From Plectosphaerella cucumerina (taxonomy: Eukaryota > Ascomycota > Sordariomycetes > Glomerellales > Plectosphaerellaceae), in contig JAGPXD010000002.1 in NCBI GenBank assembly GCA_020746995.1, positions 2,790,001-2,854,000 of the forward strand: a stretch of DNA of 64,000 nt, read 5' to 3'. Below the pieces are notes generated by a model. It made no database searches, was not told where the DNA came from, and worked only from the letters and a program-made list of their open reading frames with translations. This document shows positions 63,502 to 64,000 of this stretch, piece by piece. Both the position numbers and the translations under genes were made by a program. How positions within the stretch are numbered: the first letter of the stretch is position 1; every line of letters starts with the position of its first letter.

Positions 63502-64000
63502 ATCCAACTGTCACGGCGACATCTAACGCGAACCATCATGATGACCTGGGGCAATGCAGATGTTTCTGTGCACTATGCTGATCTTGGCTCAAGGTCAAGC
63601 GGCACCGAGCAAGGATGCTTGAGAGATCCAGTCCTTCAACTCTGAATTCGGTAAGAGTTCTTAGTTCCTGATCGTGGCAAGACTCAAATACTGCATCCAG
63701 GCCTACCGTCTGTGAGATTCTGTGTTCGGGACGGATATGCCAGAAATCACACAACGTCGTCGGCTTGTCGCTTTGCCATATGCCACCTCGTATTGTCCCA
63801 CACTCATGATTCATACGCTCATTCAAGGTTCTGTTGCCAAGTAGACTGTATTACGGCTAGACTCACGGCAAGATCGGAGGGGGCGCAGTTCATTCTTCCA
63901 GGGAACCATGGCCAAGACCTGAAGTTTGACGGAACGCACCTGTGAAGCCAAGCATTGGCCTACTGAACCTGATTTCGAAGGCCCGGACTCTCAAGGTCTC
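63502..64000. other. Intergenic end of the window
   Basis: Only short frames (77-96 codons) without motifs. I see no gene in the last 500 bases; a gene may begin beyond the edge. Confidence 0.5.

Noticed and set aside
1..64000. CRISPR arrays, insertion sequences, transposons or rRNA genes
   Set aside because: No regularly spaced repeats, transposase or reverse transcriptase motifs, long terminal repeats, or rRNA signatures were seen; the genome type is eukaryotic.

Overview
The window is nuclear DNA of a filamentous ascomycete, most likely a Sordariomycete with a plant-associated lifestyle. The evidence is short introns (about 47-110 nt) with GT..AG ends and CTRAC/CTRAT branch points, moderately GC-rich DNA without bacterial operon structure, and fungal-specific families: DUF3425 bZIP, Zn2Cys6 regulator, PTH11-type rhodopsin-domain receptor, TRP-like membrane protein, DUF7025-type AAA ATPase, OTT_1508-like deaminase, GH45 and GH28 secreted enzymes. 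The species cannot be fixed from the sequence alone.

Layout, left to right. 0-6.7 kb: the end of an NmrA-like gene, a bZIP/DUF3425 regulator, a small SnoaL-like gene and a TRP-like membrane protein gene (each of the last two broken by one in-frame stop codon), and a UPF0303/HbpS-like protein. 7-14.5 kb: a Srk1/Rck2-like stress kinase with a long upstream region carrying several CRE-type sites, then a small possible gene. 14.5-20.2 kb: a Zn2Cys6 regulator, an AAA ATPase and a tRNA-Ala. 20.5-32.4 kb: mostly secreted or membrane proteins, namely a GH28 pectin-type hydrolase, a TAP-like alpha/beta hydrolase, a 27-residue metallothionein in three tiny exons, a membrane acyltransferase and a class 3 lipase. 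32.7-44.8 kb: a sterol C-24 methyltransferase-like enzyme, a P450, a possible small gene, a rhodopsin-domain receptor, a carotenoid oxygenase, an MFS exporter and an ABM-like protein. This stretch reads like a small metabolic neighbourhood but has no recognisable backbone synthase. 45.9-52.2 kb: an ER FKBP-type prolyl isomerase, a Ser/Tyr-rich small protein, an RPEL-repeat protein and a DUF4267 membrane protein. 52.4-63.5 kb: an OTT_1508-like putative deaminase, a C2H2 zinc-finger gene broken by a stop, DNA polymerase kappa, a GH45 endoglucanase and a metallo-beta-lactamase-fold protein.

The gene models below were spliced by hand from consensus splice sites and checked for reading-phase continuity. 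Family names come from recognised motifs; no database search was possible. The most unusual points are three separate genes each carrying one in-frame nonsense codon in an otherwise open frame, the metallothionein whose last exon is one codon plus the stop, the HxE/PCxxC deaminase-like protein, and repeated TGACGTC sites upstream of the stress kinase.
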